Of a DNA stretch of 64,000 nucleotides, positions 46,011-58,128 are shown in pieces (the stretch's first letter is position 1; each line of letters begins with the position of its first letter). Origin of the DNA: Mesostigma viride (Eukaryota; Streptophyta; Mesostigmatophyceae; Mesostigmatales; Mesostigmataceae). The stretch lies in NCBI GenBank assembly GCA_009746045.1, contig RPFO01000310.1:2244642-2308641 (forward strand), given 5' to 3'. The translations under genes and the position numbers were made by a program. The notes below the pieces were generated by a model that searched no databases, was not told the DNA's origin, and worked only from the letters and a program-made list of their open reading frames with translations.

Positions 46011-47602
46011 ACAACCTTGCCACACCCCGTGATGAAGAGGGAATGGTGGGGTGGTGCCCTCCGCAGTCCGCACTACTGCCTGTGAGCCCTCATACAGCCG
46101 GCGAATGGCAGCAATAAACACTGGGGGCACGCGGTCCAGAGCTAAGATGGCCCAATTAAAGAGCCTGACCCTGAGGACCGTGTCAAAACTAAGCCTTGTT
46201 ATAGTCAACAAAAATGAAGACCAGCGGAAAACCATCGGGGCAAAGGCGACGCACCTCCTCCATCAACCGGCGCGCGACAATTAATACAGCCATGCATGGC
46301 AGTGTTACGACCACGACGGAAAACCATCTGAGACTCACCCAGGTGCGGGTCCAGCGCGGCGCGGAGCCTGTGCAGCATCATGCGCATGAAGACCTTCAGC
46401 GCGGCGCTCTGGAGGCAGACACCCCAATATTAGTTACCGGGGTCAGCAGCATAGTAGAGCCCTTCTTGTACAGGCATGACTCGAATGGCCGTCTGCCACT
46501 CAGCAGGCGGAGGCTCATCAGAGAGCAGGACACGGTTGCAGAACGCCAGCAGAAGATCCGTCACCGCCAGGTCAGGGGTCTTCAGAATTAAGCTCAGCCG
46601 AAAGGTGGTCGGCACCGACCGCCGCGTCTTCAGTACCGCAGGCGAGCAAGGGCGCCGTCCAATTCCTTCAAAGTGAAGGGGTGGACGACGTCGTTGGTGG
46701 CAAGGCAGCCCTCCTTCAAGGCGGGGACTTTGTAGTCCGCGGCCGAGGAGGGGGGCGCAGGCGGCGGGGGGGGTCCGGCAACACTGAGAAGGGCGGCCGT
46801 CTCGGGGTGAAGCGGCGGGGGGGCCGGGGGGCGCGAGCCCTGCACCTGTCAAGGAAACATTGTGGGCCAACCAGCGGTCAAGGCTGACTGGCGCGGCCGC
46901 GCCGTCCCCCGTGTGCCGGCTCCACCGGGGTGTGCTGCCGCCGGCCGCTGAGCCGGTCGAGGTGGTACCACGTGTCCTTGCCCTGGTTGCGAGCTTGGCA
47001 GGCCTTCGGGCATCCGCGATGCACTGGGCCGCCTCGGCGTCCTGAGCTGCCATGTGCGTAGGCCTCCTCCACACTTGAGGGCGGCCTTGAGCACCGGTTT
47101 CAGCAGCGGCCAGCGGGTCCCGGTTATGCTTGAGGCGATGCCGGGCGGCCAAGACCTGGGGGTCCCGGGCGGTAGAGCGGGCCGGGGCGTCGGCGGGGCA
47201 TGACCGCGGCAGGTGCCGGGCCGCCAGCAACGGGGCGCGGGCCGCAAAGCCCGCAAAAAAGGCTGCGTTGGGAGCACGTACCCTGGGCCAGTGCGTCGAC
47301 GTCCGCCTGGGCGTCCAGGGCCTCTAGGTACGCCTGTCGGCACCTGTTCCGCTCCCGGACGTGCTCGGCGTCCGTCCAGTCCTCAGGTTAACCCCGGACC
47401 GTGCGTTAAGCGCAGACGGACAGTCAGGACGGGCCACGTGGGCGCGGCGCTCGGGGGCATGGAACCGGAGCCGATCTGCATGGTCGCACGCTGCCACCAA
47501 CCGCCGGCGGTGCATGCATGGTCAGAGCACACCGTGGGTGGCCGTCGAACACTCGGGTATATCCAGAACCGACGTGCACCTGGCTGGGCTGCCGTACCAC
47601 AA
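46011..47602 (-). mobile_element. LINE fragment, ORF2 upstream part, minus strand
   Basis: Minus-strand frames encode LDRVPPVFIAAIRRLYEGSQ, VLLSDEPPPAEWQTAIRV (RT block 1 region) and VSLDRWLAHNVSLTG, then an Ala/Arg/Pro-rich pre-RT segment to about 47500. Multiple frame breaks. It joins the 36352-37537 fragment across chromovirus 2 and ends at the inverted terminus of the DNA transposon at 47603. Confidence 0.8.
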
Positions 47603-47619
47603 CACTAGGAACTCGCTAC

Positions 47620-47939
47620 TGAGAAAACTGAGATTTCCTGAGATTTCCTGAGATTTCCTGAGATTTCCTGAGAAAAAAACTGAGATTTCCTGAGATTTCC
47701 TGAGATGTTCCTGAGATTTCCTGAGATTTTCCTGAGATTTCCTGAGATTTCCTGAGAAAGTGACCTGAGATTTCCTGAGATTGGCCTGAGAAAATTGGCT
47801 TTTTCTCAGGAAATCTCAGGAAATCTCAGGGCTAAGTGGAAACTGAGATTTTACGTGGACACTGAGATTTTTTTTTCTCAGGCTGAAAATCTCAGGGCAT
47901 TTTCTCAGGCGCTTAAAATCTCAGGGCAATTTCTCAGGC
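47620..47939. repeat. Left subterminal array of TGAGATTTCC
   Basis: Head-to-tail TGAGATTTCC units, then a centre near 47790 and inverted GGAAATCTCA units, so the block can fold on itself. The same vocabulary recurs at 52893-53232. Confidence 0.85.
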
Positions 47940-48423
47940 ATGCCATTGCCAGAATTAAATGTGTATTCTAACAAGCATAACACCATCATGCAATAAATCC
48001 AACAATTCATTAATGAATTAAATACGTTATTAGCACATCTTGTGGTATTAGGCGTGGCATTCATGGCATCACGCTGTTTGATAGTAATGAACTTATGTTT
48101 CATTGTGGCATTCTGTGACTCATCGTTTCAATACCATCAAAATATAAAACATCGACTCAAAACTGCTCTCATCCTATTTCTGGATTGCTAGCTGATGGCT
48201 CATGGCCATATAACAGCTGGCATGCCAGAGCCCAGCAACGGTGGTTTCACTCAATATTGATGTGTACGTCTTCTCGTCGAGCTTGTATGCTCCACGATCT
48301 GCATCAAGTCATCCCCCAAAGAAAGAAAGCATACAGAAAGCAAGGAGTTAAATTTACAAACATGATAATAATGCCATATGCAACATGATATTCCAAGAAT
48401 GATATAGAAGGCGGGCATGCTGC

Positions 48424-48735
48424 CATGCATTGCGTGACTGCGTGCAGGCGTGCAGCTAGGTGTGCGTGCGTGGGCGAGTGTGTGCAGTTGTGCATGAGTG
48501 CGTTTGTGCAGGCGTGCCTTGGCGGGTGGGTTGATGGCTGTGTGCAGGCGTGCGTGCGTGAGTGGGTGCGTGAGAGTGTGCAGCTATGTGTGCGTGTGCG
48601 TGCACTTGTGCATGTGCGCGTTTGTGCAGGCGTGCCTTGGTGGGTGGGTTGATGGCTGCGTGCATGCGTGCGTGCGAGGGTAGGTGCGTGGGAGTGTGCA
48701 GCTAGGTGTGCGTGCGTGCAGTCGGTGGGCGTGGT
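48424..48735 (+). repeat. GT-rich tandem repeat, period about 118 bp
   Basis: About 2.6 copies; the segment TTTGTGCAGGCGTGCCTTGG recurs at 48502 and 48620. Built mostly of GTGCGTGC steps. No coding potential. Confidence 0.75.
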
Positions 48736-49109
48736 GAAGTCTCCGGGGTGTCGCTGTGGACATGGGTGGGGCACTGGACTCGTGGGTGATACCGTTGTGG
48801 GAGGTGAATTGGGTGGGTACTCGTGGTCCTGGGTATTGTAGAGTGTGTGTGTGTGTGTTGGACTATTGGGGGGACCCCCCCCTTTGGCGGGGGTCATGGG
48901 GGACATTGTTATGGGTTGATTATGTAGTAGTTGTGAGTCGCAGTTGTAGGTAGCTCGTGCGTAGGTCACAGGTTCGTGTGAGGGTTGGGGATGCTTGGGT
49001 TGCGTGGGTGGCTTGGGTATGGTACGTAGGCGGGCTTGCCGGTGGTCGGTGCAGCAGTGTCAGTTATGGTTGAGTGGACAGCTGATTGGTTGCCCCGGAG
49101 GCCGGGGTG

Positions 49110-49420
49110 GATGGTTATGCTTCACGTGGATGGTGGGGTGGAGTCATCGTATGTTGGGGCAGCGGGGGGCGGGGTGGGCGGGGTGCAGTGGTGTAGGGGA
49201 ACCTCGTTGTGGGGCGGTAGGTTTGTTTAGTAGGTGGTTTGTTATGTTGGTGTGGAAGGTGGTGTATGTAATACGGAAGGGTGGTAGTCAGATAGGTTGG
49301 TTTGGGGGGACTCAAGGTGGATGGTCGGGTGGGTCATCGGATGGTTTGGGGGAGGAGGGCGGTGTTACGGTGTTGTGGGGGACCTCAGCGTGGGGGCGAG
49401 AGTAGTCCGTAGTCAGGTGG
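49110..49420 (+). repeat. Degenerate G-rich repeat, period about 190 bp
   Basis: GGATGGTGGGGTGGAGTCAT at 49128 is echoed as GGATGGTCGGGTGGGTCATC at 49319, each followed by a GGGGGCGG-like run and a GTTGTGGGG motif. No coding potential. Confidence 0.5.
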
Positions 49421-49507
49421 GGATGGATAACGGCATGTGGATGTCTGTGACGTATATTTGTGGGTGGGGCGGGTATGGAACAGGCAGGGGAGTGGGGCGA
49501 GTGGGAG

Positions 49508-50560
49508 TTAGCGGGGTGGAGGGTGCTGGCATTGTGGCGGGATGGTTGGAGGCACACGGACACACGTAATGGCAAGAGTAACTGCATGCATAGCAACATT
49601 GGACCAGCTGTTCCTAGAACATCTGCAACCCTCAGCATGCAACAACCAACAGCAACTGACAACTGCCGACAGTGACAACGTTAGCAAGATGTGACGCCAA
49701 GTCCACTGGAGACCCCGATGTAATTTCAGGTGGTTCCCAGTCCTGCCGTGTACTTCACTTAATTCGGGGCCGCACACTTCGTTTGGTGCAGCAAGGGCTC
49801 GTGGCCGGTATGGTGGTAGCCGGTAGGCTTGATTGCCATGGATATCCGGCGTGGCGGAGGGGCCGCAGGGAGCGAGGCACCATGGAGGAGGCGATGGAGC
49901 GATTGAAGAAATGTAGGCAGTAGCCCGGTGCCCAGCAGCAGCGGAAGTGGAAATATTGCTTGACGCGGTGCGTGCGGGGGATGGGTAGGCACTGCCTGCC
50001 ATCACCCGGACATTTCCTGTTACGGCACAGCCCGCAGTCGGCCATATTGGAGCAGACGGGCCTTGCTGCGAATCGAGGGCGTGATATTGCACGGGAAAAA
50101 TCATGCCGAGAGTCTCAGGGCGTCTCGCATGGCGACAGCTGCAGCGTGAGGGCCGACAAGCTCGAGATGCAGGTCTCGTCGGTACATGTGGGCCACTGGT
50201 GAGGTCGCCAATGTGATGGAGCCCTCTCCATCGTGCCAGTCGGACATCACTCAACAGCCAACAACGATCTTTTGTGCGACCAGCAGCCTCCGAATTCCTA
50301 AGTCCGGACTCCGGACGCAGCGCCCCTCTCCAACGGACTGCACGCGGAAATTTGAAATTCAGCCCGAAGGGCACGCGCCGCGCCAGAGCTGGCACAGGAA
50401 GTGGACGTTGCACGTGAATTGGAGAACGCCACCGTGACAAAGACCAAGGCGATAACGGCAGGTACGCAGCCTTGGCAGCGCCATAATTTTACTTGGACAC
50501 CATGCGCGGTGCTGTAGGCAGCCATATATATATCATTCACAGTGACTCGATGTAAAGTCG
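49508..50560. other. Unassigned interior of the candidate CACTA element
   Basis: Open frames exist on both strands (for example minus 49755-50045 with CGLCRNRKC and RCCWAPGYC cysteine clusters), but none resembles a transposase or any family I know, and no codon bias singles one out. I leave it unassigned. Confidence 0.3.
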
Positions 50561-50581
50561 GGTGGTGTAATAGCGACATCA

Positions 50582-50614
50582 CCGGGCCCGCTACGTTTTT
50601 TGTAGCGGGCCCGG
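50582..50614. repeat. Perfect 13-bp GC-rich stem-loop
   Basis: CCGGGCCCGCTAC, a 7-base T-rich loop, then GTAGCGGGCCCGG. The stem is perfect. It could act in RNA as a terminator-like or protective hairpin or in DNA as a cruciform; nothing in the context decides. Confidence 0.85.
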
Positions 50615-50806
50615 CACCAACCAAGTGACGTGACTCTGCCAGATGATGATTTGATAACGCAGTTCAGCATTATCAAACGTGAACGTCAAGCACTCAATCG
50701 GCGAGTTTTTCGTGAGCCAGGAAGCGCTCTTCTCTAGGTATTCCTGTGGTTTCGCAGTTCCCTACATCTTGTGAGGTACATAGGGACAGTTTAGGTGAGA
50801 ATACCA

Positions 50807-50937
<131 letters not shown>

Positions 50938-51595
50938 ACTATCTCACTTTCTCGGTCCAAAAATCAAGCCATCACTCACAAACAGCCACGCGACTGCTGT
51001 GCTCTCACGCCGTCTCATTACACACAACTGATTTAGGTAATGCAACGTTGTTGGCGCGTCAAGGCGTCGGGTATTCATCTCACTTAAGATCGTTGTGTGT
51101 TCCCTTTGCTGCTTTGCTGGATAACGCATGTTTCCCTTGCATGCAGGCAATCTACCTAACACAACCATGGCGCACACATCGGCCAGCCCAGCATGGCGGG
51201 GAGGGCACCTGCGGACACAGATTTTGTAGGCTCTGAGCCCTCATCACATCGCTGTAGCACTGGACAGTCTCCTGCGGTAAATTTCTAGAAAGTCGTCCAT
51301 TAATTTCAGCAATGATCGCTGGGACAGCCCTACGCGGATGTTATACTGCATTTGTAAGATGCTTGTGGCTGTGCATCTTGCCCGCCACCCTCGGACTGTG
51401 ATTGAGTGCACTTCTCCTTCATGTGTTTTGTCAGTACAGTTTGTCATGCTAATGTAATGCAGAAAACCGCAATTCAGGCAGCAAGGTAGCAGCCATGTTG
51501 ATTTTGATGATGATGATGATGATGACTTGGTTTAGGTGGTCTTTTGAACTTGTTGATTTTAATGAAATAAGTTTACCTGTGCGTGGTGTTGATTT

Positions 51596-52329
51596 GTCAG
51601 TTTGCTACGCCTTTGGTTGTCATGTTGACGTTTGTCATGTTAACATTTGTGGACATTTTGTCATGTTAACAATTTTTTTGGCCTTCGTTTGTTAACGTCT
51701 TGACATTTCTTGACACATCACCTTGGTTTGTCAGTGTATTGACATTTTTTTCCGTGTTGATATGTTGATATTTCAAAGATTGTCAAGGTTTTGTCAACCT
51801 TTCAACATTCTGTCAAGGTTTGTCAAGCCTTTGATGTTATCATGTCAAGCTTTTGTCAAGTTCTGTCAAGGTTTGTCAAGGTCATGTCAGTTGATATGTC
51901 AAGAATCTATATTACTAATTTGGCAATGTAAGGTAATCCGACACTATTCAGGGCATCACCGAGTACGCGGCCAATCCAGAAGGGGCGGACTGACTGACCA
52001 CCAATCCGCGCGAAGCCCAGCGCACGGAAGAACTGCCAACCAATCCGCGCAAAGCTCCCAGCGAGCGAAGCGAGCGGCCGCTTTAGCGGCCTCCTCTCTG
52101 GAGGGCAGCGAAGGAGACCGTCAGTCCGTCACGATTCCTCTCCGGAGTGCAGCGAAGGAGTACGCTTCTACGAACTACAGTATGCGTCTACAGCGGGCAG
52201 CGGGCAGTCCCTCCATGGTCTCTCTACCGCCAAAAATTGATTAAATTTTTTTTTTGGCTGTGTGAAGCCAGCGGGTCACACTAGAACTATTTGACAATTC
52301 TTGACAAACAATTGTCAAAGTTTGTCAAC
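51596..52329. repeat. TGTCAA-motif arrays flanking a 380-bp core
   Basis: The left block (51596-51905) has many TTGTCAAG/TGTCAGT units. The right block (52292-52329) has inverted TTGACAA units and is followed by GTTCCTAGTG (52335-52344), the same terminus as the large element. CACTAGAAC occurs at 52277. The core contains AGCGAGCGAAGCGAGC-type sequence. This looks like a second, nested and partly lost CACTA-like element with a different subterminal motif. Confidence 0.5.
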
Positions 52330-52360
52330 ACTCCGTTCCTAGTGTGGCAGCGAGGATGGC

Positions 52361-52771
52361 ATGCCTGCACCAAGGAAGAGGAGGGGTAAGCAGCCTGCAG
52401 CAGCTGATTCCTCCATCTGCAGCGGCAGTGATAATGGTAGCCAAGAGGATGTGGCTCCACCTAGCAGCGACAGTGATGACCCATGCAGCTACAATGCGTC
52501 TGAACCTGCACGGGGAAGCGTGGACGGAGGGGGAGGAAGGAGGCAGCCTGCAGCAGAAAATGCTGCTGATTCTGCCCGTGGTGGCGATGGCCGCGAGTAT
52601 GCGGCTGAACCTACGCGGGGGAATCGTGGGCAGAGGGGGAGAGGGGGTAGGCAGCACAAGAATGTGGCTGAACCTAGCCGGGGCGACCTTGCACCAACGA
52701 GGAGAAGTGCAAGGGCGTATGGAAAAGTGAGCTACGCTGAAGCAGATTGTAGCAATTCGTCTAGTGACTGA
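52361..52771 (+). CDS. Small low-complexity RGG-rich protein
   Basis: 136 residues from the ATG at 52361: MPAPRKRRGKQPAAAD, an acidic Ser-rich stretch (SGSDNGSQEDVAPPSSDSDD), then Arg-Gly repeats (EPARGSVDGGGGRR, EPTRGNRGQRGRGG, EPSRGDL) ending in SSSD. The repeated E-P-x-R-G motif is spaced about 25-30 residues apart. A basic patch at the start could be a nuclear signal. A TGTAA lies at about 52832, some 60 bases past the stop. It sits between two transposon termini, so it could be a transposon-borne gene. Function unknown; may not be a gene. Confidence 0.4.
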   Translation: MPAPRKRRGKQPAAADSSICSGSDNGSQEDVAPPSSDSDDPCSYNASEPARGSVDGGGGRRQPAAENAADSARGGDGREYAAEPTRGNRGQRGRGGRQHKNVAEPSRGDLAPTRRSARAYGKVSYAEADCSNSSSD

Positions 52772-53399
52772 AATTGATGTTCTTATTAAACTTGAAGAGC
52801 TGTACTCCAACTGCACAAGAAATTATTATAATTTGTAATCAAAGTGATTTCTGGTTGCGTGGTATGAATGCGATTTCTCTGTGTGCATGAGGTTTCTCAG
52901 TTTTTCTCAGGCCTTAAGTTTCCCAGATTTTCTCAGTCTCAGATTTTCTCAGGCAGCAACCTGAGAAAAAAACGGGCGCCTGAGAAATTTCGTTCCTGAG
53001 AAAAAAAAATCTCAGGCCAGGCGACTTTCTCAGGCTGATCTCAGTTTTTTCTCAGTTTTCTCAGTTTTCTCAGGTGATTTTCTCAGTTTTCCTGAGAAAA
53101 CTGAGATTTTTCTCAGTCGATCTCAGGAAATCTCAGGAAATCTCAGGACATCTCAGGAAATCTCAGGAAATCTCAGGCAGCCTTCCTGAGAAAACTGAGA
53201 AAACTGAGAAAACTGAGAAAAATCTCAGATCTGAGTTCCTAGTGAACTTAGTCCAGACAGGCCTGACGGTCGTTATAGGGCGCCCCGAAAAGTGACAAAG
53301 TCCTGTGAGGGTCCGACGTCGTTGGAAGTGGCAGTTGACAGCAATGAGCAACCATCCCGCTATCCCGCAGGCCGCAAAAAGGCAGACAACAAGGAGGTA

Positions 53400-55971
53400 C
53401 GTTGTTGTTAGCAGCCGTGCCGGCAGGCGCAAAGCGACTGCCTGCAGTGCCCACGGGGAGCGTTGCATTGGCGTCGAGCAGCATAACCAAGAAGTGGCGG
53501 GCCAGGGTGGCCCCCTCAAGGCTATGCATGCAAGTCCTCGAAGAACTTCTGGCGTTCCAACTGGGGTCGGTAGACCACTATGGGGTGCGTAACCCACCTC
53601 CACCGGCTCGGCGGCCGGCGGCAGCGCACCCCACGGTGGAGCACACGGGGGACGGCACGGCGCCGGTCAGCCTTGACCGCTGGTTGGCCCACAATGTTTC
53701 CTTGACAGGTGGGGCTCGCGCCCCCCCCCCCCGCCACTTCACCCCGAGACGGCCGCCCTTCTCAGTGTTGCCGGACCCCCCCCCCGGCCGCCGCCTGCGC
53801 CCCCCTCCTCGGCCGCGGACTATACAAAGTCCCCGCCTTGAAGGAGGGCTGCCTTGCCACCAACGACGTCGTCCACCCCTTCACTTTGAAGGAATTGGAC
53901 GGCGCCCGGCCTTGCTCGCCTGCGGTACTGAAGACGCGGCGGTCGGTGCCGACCACCTTTCGGCTGAGCTTCTGAAGACCCCTGACCCGGCGGTGAGGGA
54001 TCTTAATTCTGCTGGCGTTCTGCAACCGTGTCCTGCTCTCTGACGAGCCTCCGCCTGCTGAGTGGCAGACGGCCATCCGCGTCATGCTGTACAAGAAGGG
54101 CTATGCTGCTGACCCCGGTAACTATCGGGGTGTTTTGCCTCCAGAGCGCCGCGCAGAAGGTCAAGATAATTTCATGCGCATGATGCTGCACAGGCTCCGC
54201 ACCGTGCTGGATCCACACCTGGGTGAGTCTCAGATGGGTTTCCGTCGTACGTGGTCGTAATGACTGTATTAATTGTCGCGCGCCGGTTGATGGAGGAGGT
54301 GCGTCGCCTTTGCCCCGGTCAGTGACAGTTTGCCGCTGGTCTTCATTTTTGTTGACCGTATATCAAGGCCTTTGACACGGTCCTCAGGGTCAGGCTCTTT
54401 GGGCCATGCATATCCTAGCTCTGGACCGGGTACCGCCAGCGTTTATTCCTGCCATTCGTCGACTGTATGAGGGCTCACAGGCAGTAGCCGGTGCGCCGGA
54501 CTGCGGAAGGCACCACCCCACCATTCCCCCTTCACCACAGGGTGTGGCAAGGTTGTGTCCTGTCCCCATATCTGTTCATTATTGTCGTGGATCACGTCAT
54601 GCGCCGGGCACGTGCGCGCTCTACTGCTCAGGGGTTCGAGCCTGGCTTGGACATCCCTAACGAGCGCGATCGAGCACGGCGGGGTTCGCACTGGCTACCG
54701 CCTGGCCGACCTGATTTATGCGGACGACACCACCCTCATCGCGCGCCCCGAGCACATTCAGACCTGGCTGGACTGTCTGGGCCTGGAGGCGAGGGCGGTG
54801 GGGTTGGAGATTAGTGTCAAAACTGAGGCGATGGTGACTGGGGCCTCCAGTCGCCCACCGCTGCCGCGCCTGCTGACGGGACGGAGGTCCCGTTCCGTGA
54901 TCGCTTCAAACTGCTGGGGAGCATGCTCCCTGACACCGCCGACAATGTGGACATCCGCATCGGCCTGGCTTAAGGGCCAGGCTCCGTTCGCTCACCACCT
55001 ACTGGCGCTCAAAGGGCCTGGGCGAGCACTGCAAGCGCATGCTCACATGGGTCTTATTGCACCCACAGACTGCCGGATCGTTAGCGTGTCCGTTTAGCTA
55101 GCGCGCCCGAATGCAGCTGTGGCTGCCATGCCTTAGGCATGAAGGAGACTGGGGGTCTCTGCCCTTTCTCCTGTTGCGCACACACAGGGATTAAAAGCAC
55201 TTCGGTGCTCCGTGACTCCCCAACGGGAGCACGCGAGCTTAATTAATTAATTAATTAGTGCTCTTCAAGGTCCTCGTCCTCACGGTGCTTACATACGTAC
55301 AGTGGCGCCGAGGCGTGGACACTCACGGACACACTGGCAGCTAAGCTAGACGGCACGGTTTACAGGATGCTCCGACAGGTCCTGATCGATGTAGGGTTTT
55401 CCCAGCGTAGGTTCATTAGAGTCTTTGTATCAGGGTATGCCTCGTATTTCGGACGAGATTACTGCAGCGTATAGGATAGCATTTGTAGGACATCTTGCTC
55501 GCACCAGCCAGGTCGACACCGCCCTTGGTCTGCATGGCCGGCCCCCAGCGGCTTGGCTAACCAGGGCGGCATATTTTGACCTGGCCTGGCCCCAAGGACA
55601 TTCCTAAAAGGGTAGGTAAACATGCCATGAACTACACCCAGATGTTGCTGGCCGACCTACTAGTGGTCCCAGCTCAGTTTGAACATCGCATCCACTCCCT
55701 CTCCCTTCTTTGGACTGCATGCCATGCAGAACAAGAAGCGGTGGCAGAAGATTGTCCAGGCTCACACGCCAGCCCCTGTGGGCAAGCCACCTCCCCCCAA
55801 GAGGAGGAGGCGTTTTGATGAGTAGTGTAGTTAGGATTTTATAGACTAGATAGCTTAGCGTTAGGATAGTTCGATTACGCGGCTCCCTCCACCGATCCAC
55901 CCCCCATCAAGGAATATATGTGCTACATGATCTCCCAACGGAAGCATGTTATAATTTAATTTAATTTAATT
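53400..55971 (+). mobile_element. LINE, RT to 3' tail, plus strand, degenerate
   Basis: Broken frames in order: VSLDRWLAHNVSLTG (53660), EPPPAEWQTAI region (54050), FMRMMLHRLRTVLDPHLGES (54170), LDRVPPAFIPAIRRLYEGSQ (54420), the catalytic block DLIYADDTTLIARPEHIQTW (54710), WTLTDTL equivalents (55310), and the C-terminal basic tail near 55800. The 3' end is a TTTAA-repeat tail at 55951-55971, preceded by TCTCCCAACGGAAGCATGTT. Many stops. A 214-bp retroposon interrupts it at 55045. Confidence 0.85.
55045..55258 (+). mobile_element. SINE-like 214-bp insertion in the LINE
   Basis: Flanked by TGCTC (55040-55044 and 55259-55263). The undisturbed LINE sequence GCGCATGCTCTTCAAGG is seen in reverse complement at about 37035-37051. 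It ends CTCCGTGACTCCCCAACGGG, then AGCACG, then TTAA repeats, sharing this 3' end with the element at 35978. It also contains the short palindrome CATGCCTTAGGCATG (about 55129-55143). No tRNA-like head was recognised. Confidence 0.75.
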
Positions 55972-55975
55972 CAAC

Positions 55976-58128
55976 CCACTCCAACCGTGAGTGAGGTGGT
56001 GCTTAGTAGACCGCCCCTCAACTGAGGTGAAATGTGCCACCATAAGGCGTTGGGTTAGAAACTTAAGCGTGCTGAGGCTGGCAGCTGCCAGCGACGAACA
56101 CAAAAGGCCATTAAAACACCACCTTGGCCTGGCGTCCCACTGCCAGCGAAGTAAAAACGCCAACCGCCTGTCAGGCGATCAGTGAGCACCGTGCCAGTAG
56201 GCACCGTGCAACGGTGCTCCTGCATGCCTAGAATAGACACACGATGTGCAATGCAAAAGGCATGACAAGCTCCTCCACCCGGTAGCTATGACCAGTCGCT
56301 ATATCTGCCAGCAATGTGCGTACGTTGAAAGTTGCGAGGGCCAAGGATGCATGCTGGCCCAACAGGGGAGAACGAGGAGTGGAGATGGGGGTGGATGCAG
56401 CGGAAGATGGGGGTGGGGATGGAACGGAGGGGAGGACCGAGATGGATGGAATAGTGCTTTTCATCGCATGGAGCTTGTCCTGCAGGCGAAGGATGCGAGC
56501 CTGCCGCCTGCTCTGGGTATATTCGGGGATGATTGCACAACGCAGAGGCGTAGATAATCTAGCAACAAGTGTGCTGCGAATCTGACTGCTGATCGAGCTG
56601 CTGTTCTGGCCTGAAATACCGGCACCACCATAACCATGTGTATCACTCGACGAGGGCGAGGCATGGGGGTGGAACGGGTGGGACTTTTTAGAGGCCGTCC
56701 CAAAATCCTGTTAGCCTCGAGCCGACGAGTAGGGTTGGCTACCTACTGGAACCACCATGCAGGGGCAGCACGTTTGTTACGAGACTCTGCACGAGACTCT
56801 ACGTTCTGGGTGTCTACTCGGACACCATTCAGGAATGCACCAAAACGGCCATCCGGCATCAGACGCAGTTGCACACGCTTCTCCCCCTTTATACGTACGC
56901 GCGGTGCGTGCCACCATGCCTCCTGCTCCTGATTCCAAAGCTTGCTCCTCGCCGCCAGCTGTGCAGGGGTGTAGTCTCGTCCAAGCTGATGGGGGTGTCC
57001 TTGAGCAGGCGACGGGCTCCAATGACCCGTTTCGGGTCGTTCACGGTGGCCATGGTGACCAGAACCAGGCCCGGCCATGCAGCGGGGCCTGGCAGGCGAA
57101 TGGCCCTGTCAATGGTCACGTGGTGGCACATGGCTCAGCTGCAGCACCGGCCCCCAGGCCGAACGCGGGACCCCGCAAGGCCTCGGTATAAAGCGCTTGT
57201 GCGGTGTCATATTCTTGCCCTAATCTCAAAGTTCTTCAATGAGGATGATATTGCATTGTCTGAGCTGGGCCACATTGACTGTGACACAACTGCAGTGGCT
57301 GCCATCTTAGCCGCGCCTCAGTGGGCTACGATCGATGGCATCCAAGTACGTTCTTGCATGCCCGTCACGTCCGCGAATGTGACCCGCTTGAAGGGGGGGT
57401 TGGCCATGGCCGTCTTCAGTTCCAGCAAGGTGGCATGGGTTGCAGCAGATGCAGCAGCCATGGACTTGAGCTCACCTTGCACAGAGGTGAGGGACTGCTG
57501 CATGCCACGCAGCAGCTCAGCGGGGTCGGCTGCGGGCCGGCAGGGGTGTCGGCGCGATCGGCCGCGGCGTCGGATGCGCCAGCGATGGTCGCCAGCGGGT
57601 TGCAGAGTTCAGGGCAGCATGTTAAGAGGCAGGAGGTGGCGTTGCAGGTCGTCTTCCCATTTCAGCCACTCAGCGGGGCCGGGCACTGTCAGCCGCGCCG
57701 GTGTGGGGATGGCGGATGATCGATGTCGTCGGTGTCAGTATCGGAATTTGAGGATTTGTACTGTAGCACCGTCGGCGATCGGCATATGTCGAAAAATGCC
57801 GGAAGGTCGGCCATGCAGTGCATGGCAGGTGGGTGCCGAGGCTTATATATTTGGTTAAAGCAGACGGTGCAGGCGGTGGGGTTGCAGGCGCGGTGTTAGC
57901 CTCGGCGTCCATGGAAGTGGCTTCCGTGGTGCGTAGCTTTTTGTGAGCGGCGGGGGTGGTGTCGGCCGCAGGGCTGGCTTCCTCAAGAATGTCGTCGATG
58001 GATCGAGCGGTCTTCCAGGGCTGCCGGGGTGTTGCTGTGGCCTCCATATCTACGAGTAAGAAGACGTATGCTATGTCGGGGTCGCAGGCGTGCTGTTCAC
58101 GGGCGGAATGCCGCCTGAATCGAGCCAA
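55976..58128 (-). mobile_element. LINE 5' half (ORF1 and endonuclease start), minus strand
   Basis: Reading leftward: ORF1 begins near 58050 (MEATATPRQPWKTARSIDDI) with an Ala/Pro-rich head, then VQGELKSMAAASAATHATLL coiled-coil-like sequence (57480), then the ORF1 C-terminal block LGRDYTPAQLAARSKLWNQE (about 56975), equivalent to DDDLTPAQ at 20120. ORF2 then starts (about 56450) with an APE endonuclease N-terminus: SLALATFNVRTLL and, further on, GMQEHRCTVPTGT. Frame breaks throughout. It ends where the plus-strand LINE tail at 55971 abuts it. Confidence 0.7.

Noticed and set aside
47620-47939. TGAGATTTCC array as telomeric repeat
   Set aside because: The unit does not resemble TTAGGG/TTTAGGG-type repeats, occurs in both orientations and sits beside transposon ends.
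49508-50440. 310-residue minus-strand frame inside the CACTA candidate
   Set aside because: Competing frames on both strands of similar length, mixed composition and no recognisable domain; not enough for a gene call.
51723-52244. 173-residue plus-strand frame rich in Cys/Gln/Phe
   Set aside because: Its first half is translation of the TGTCAA array.
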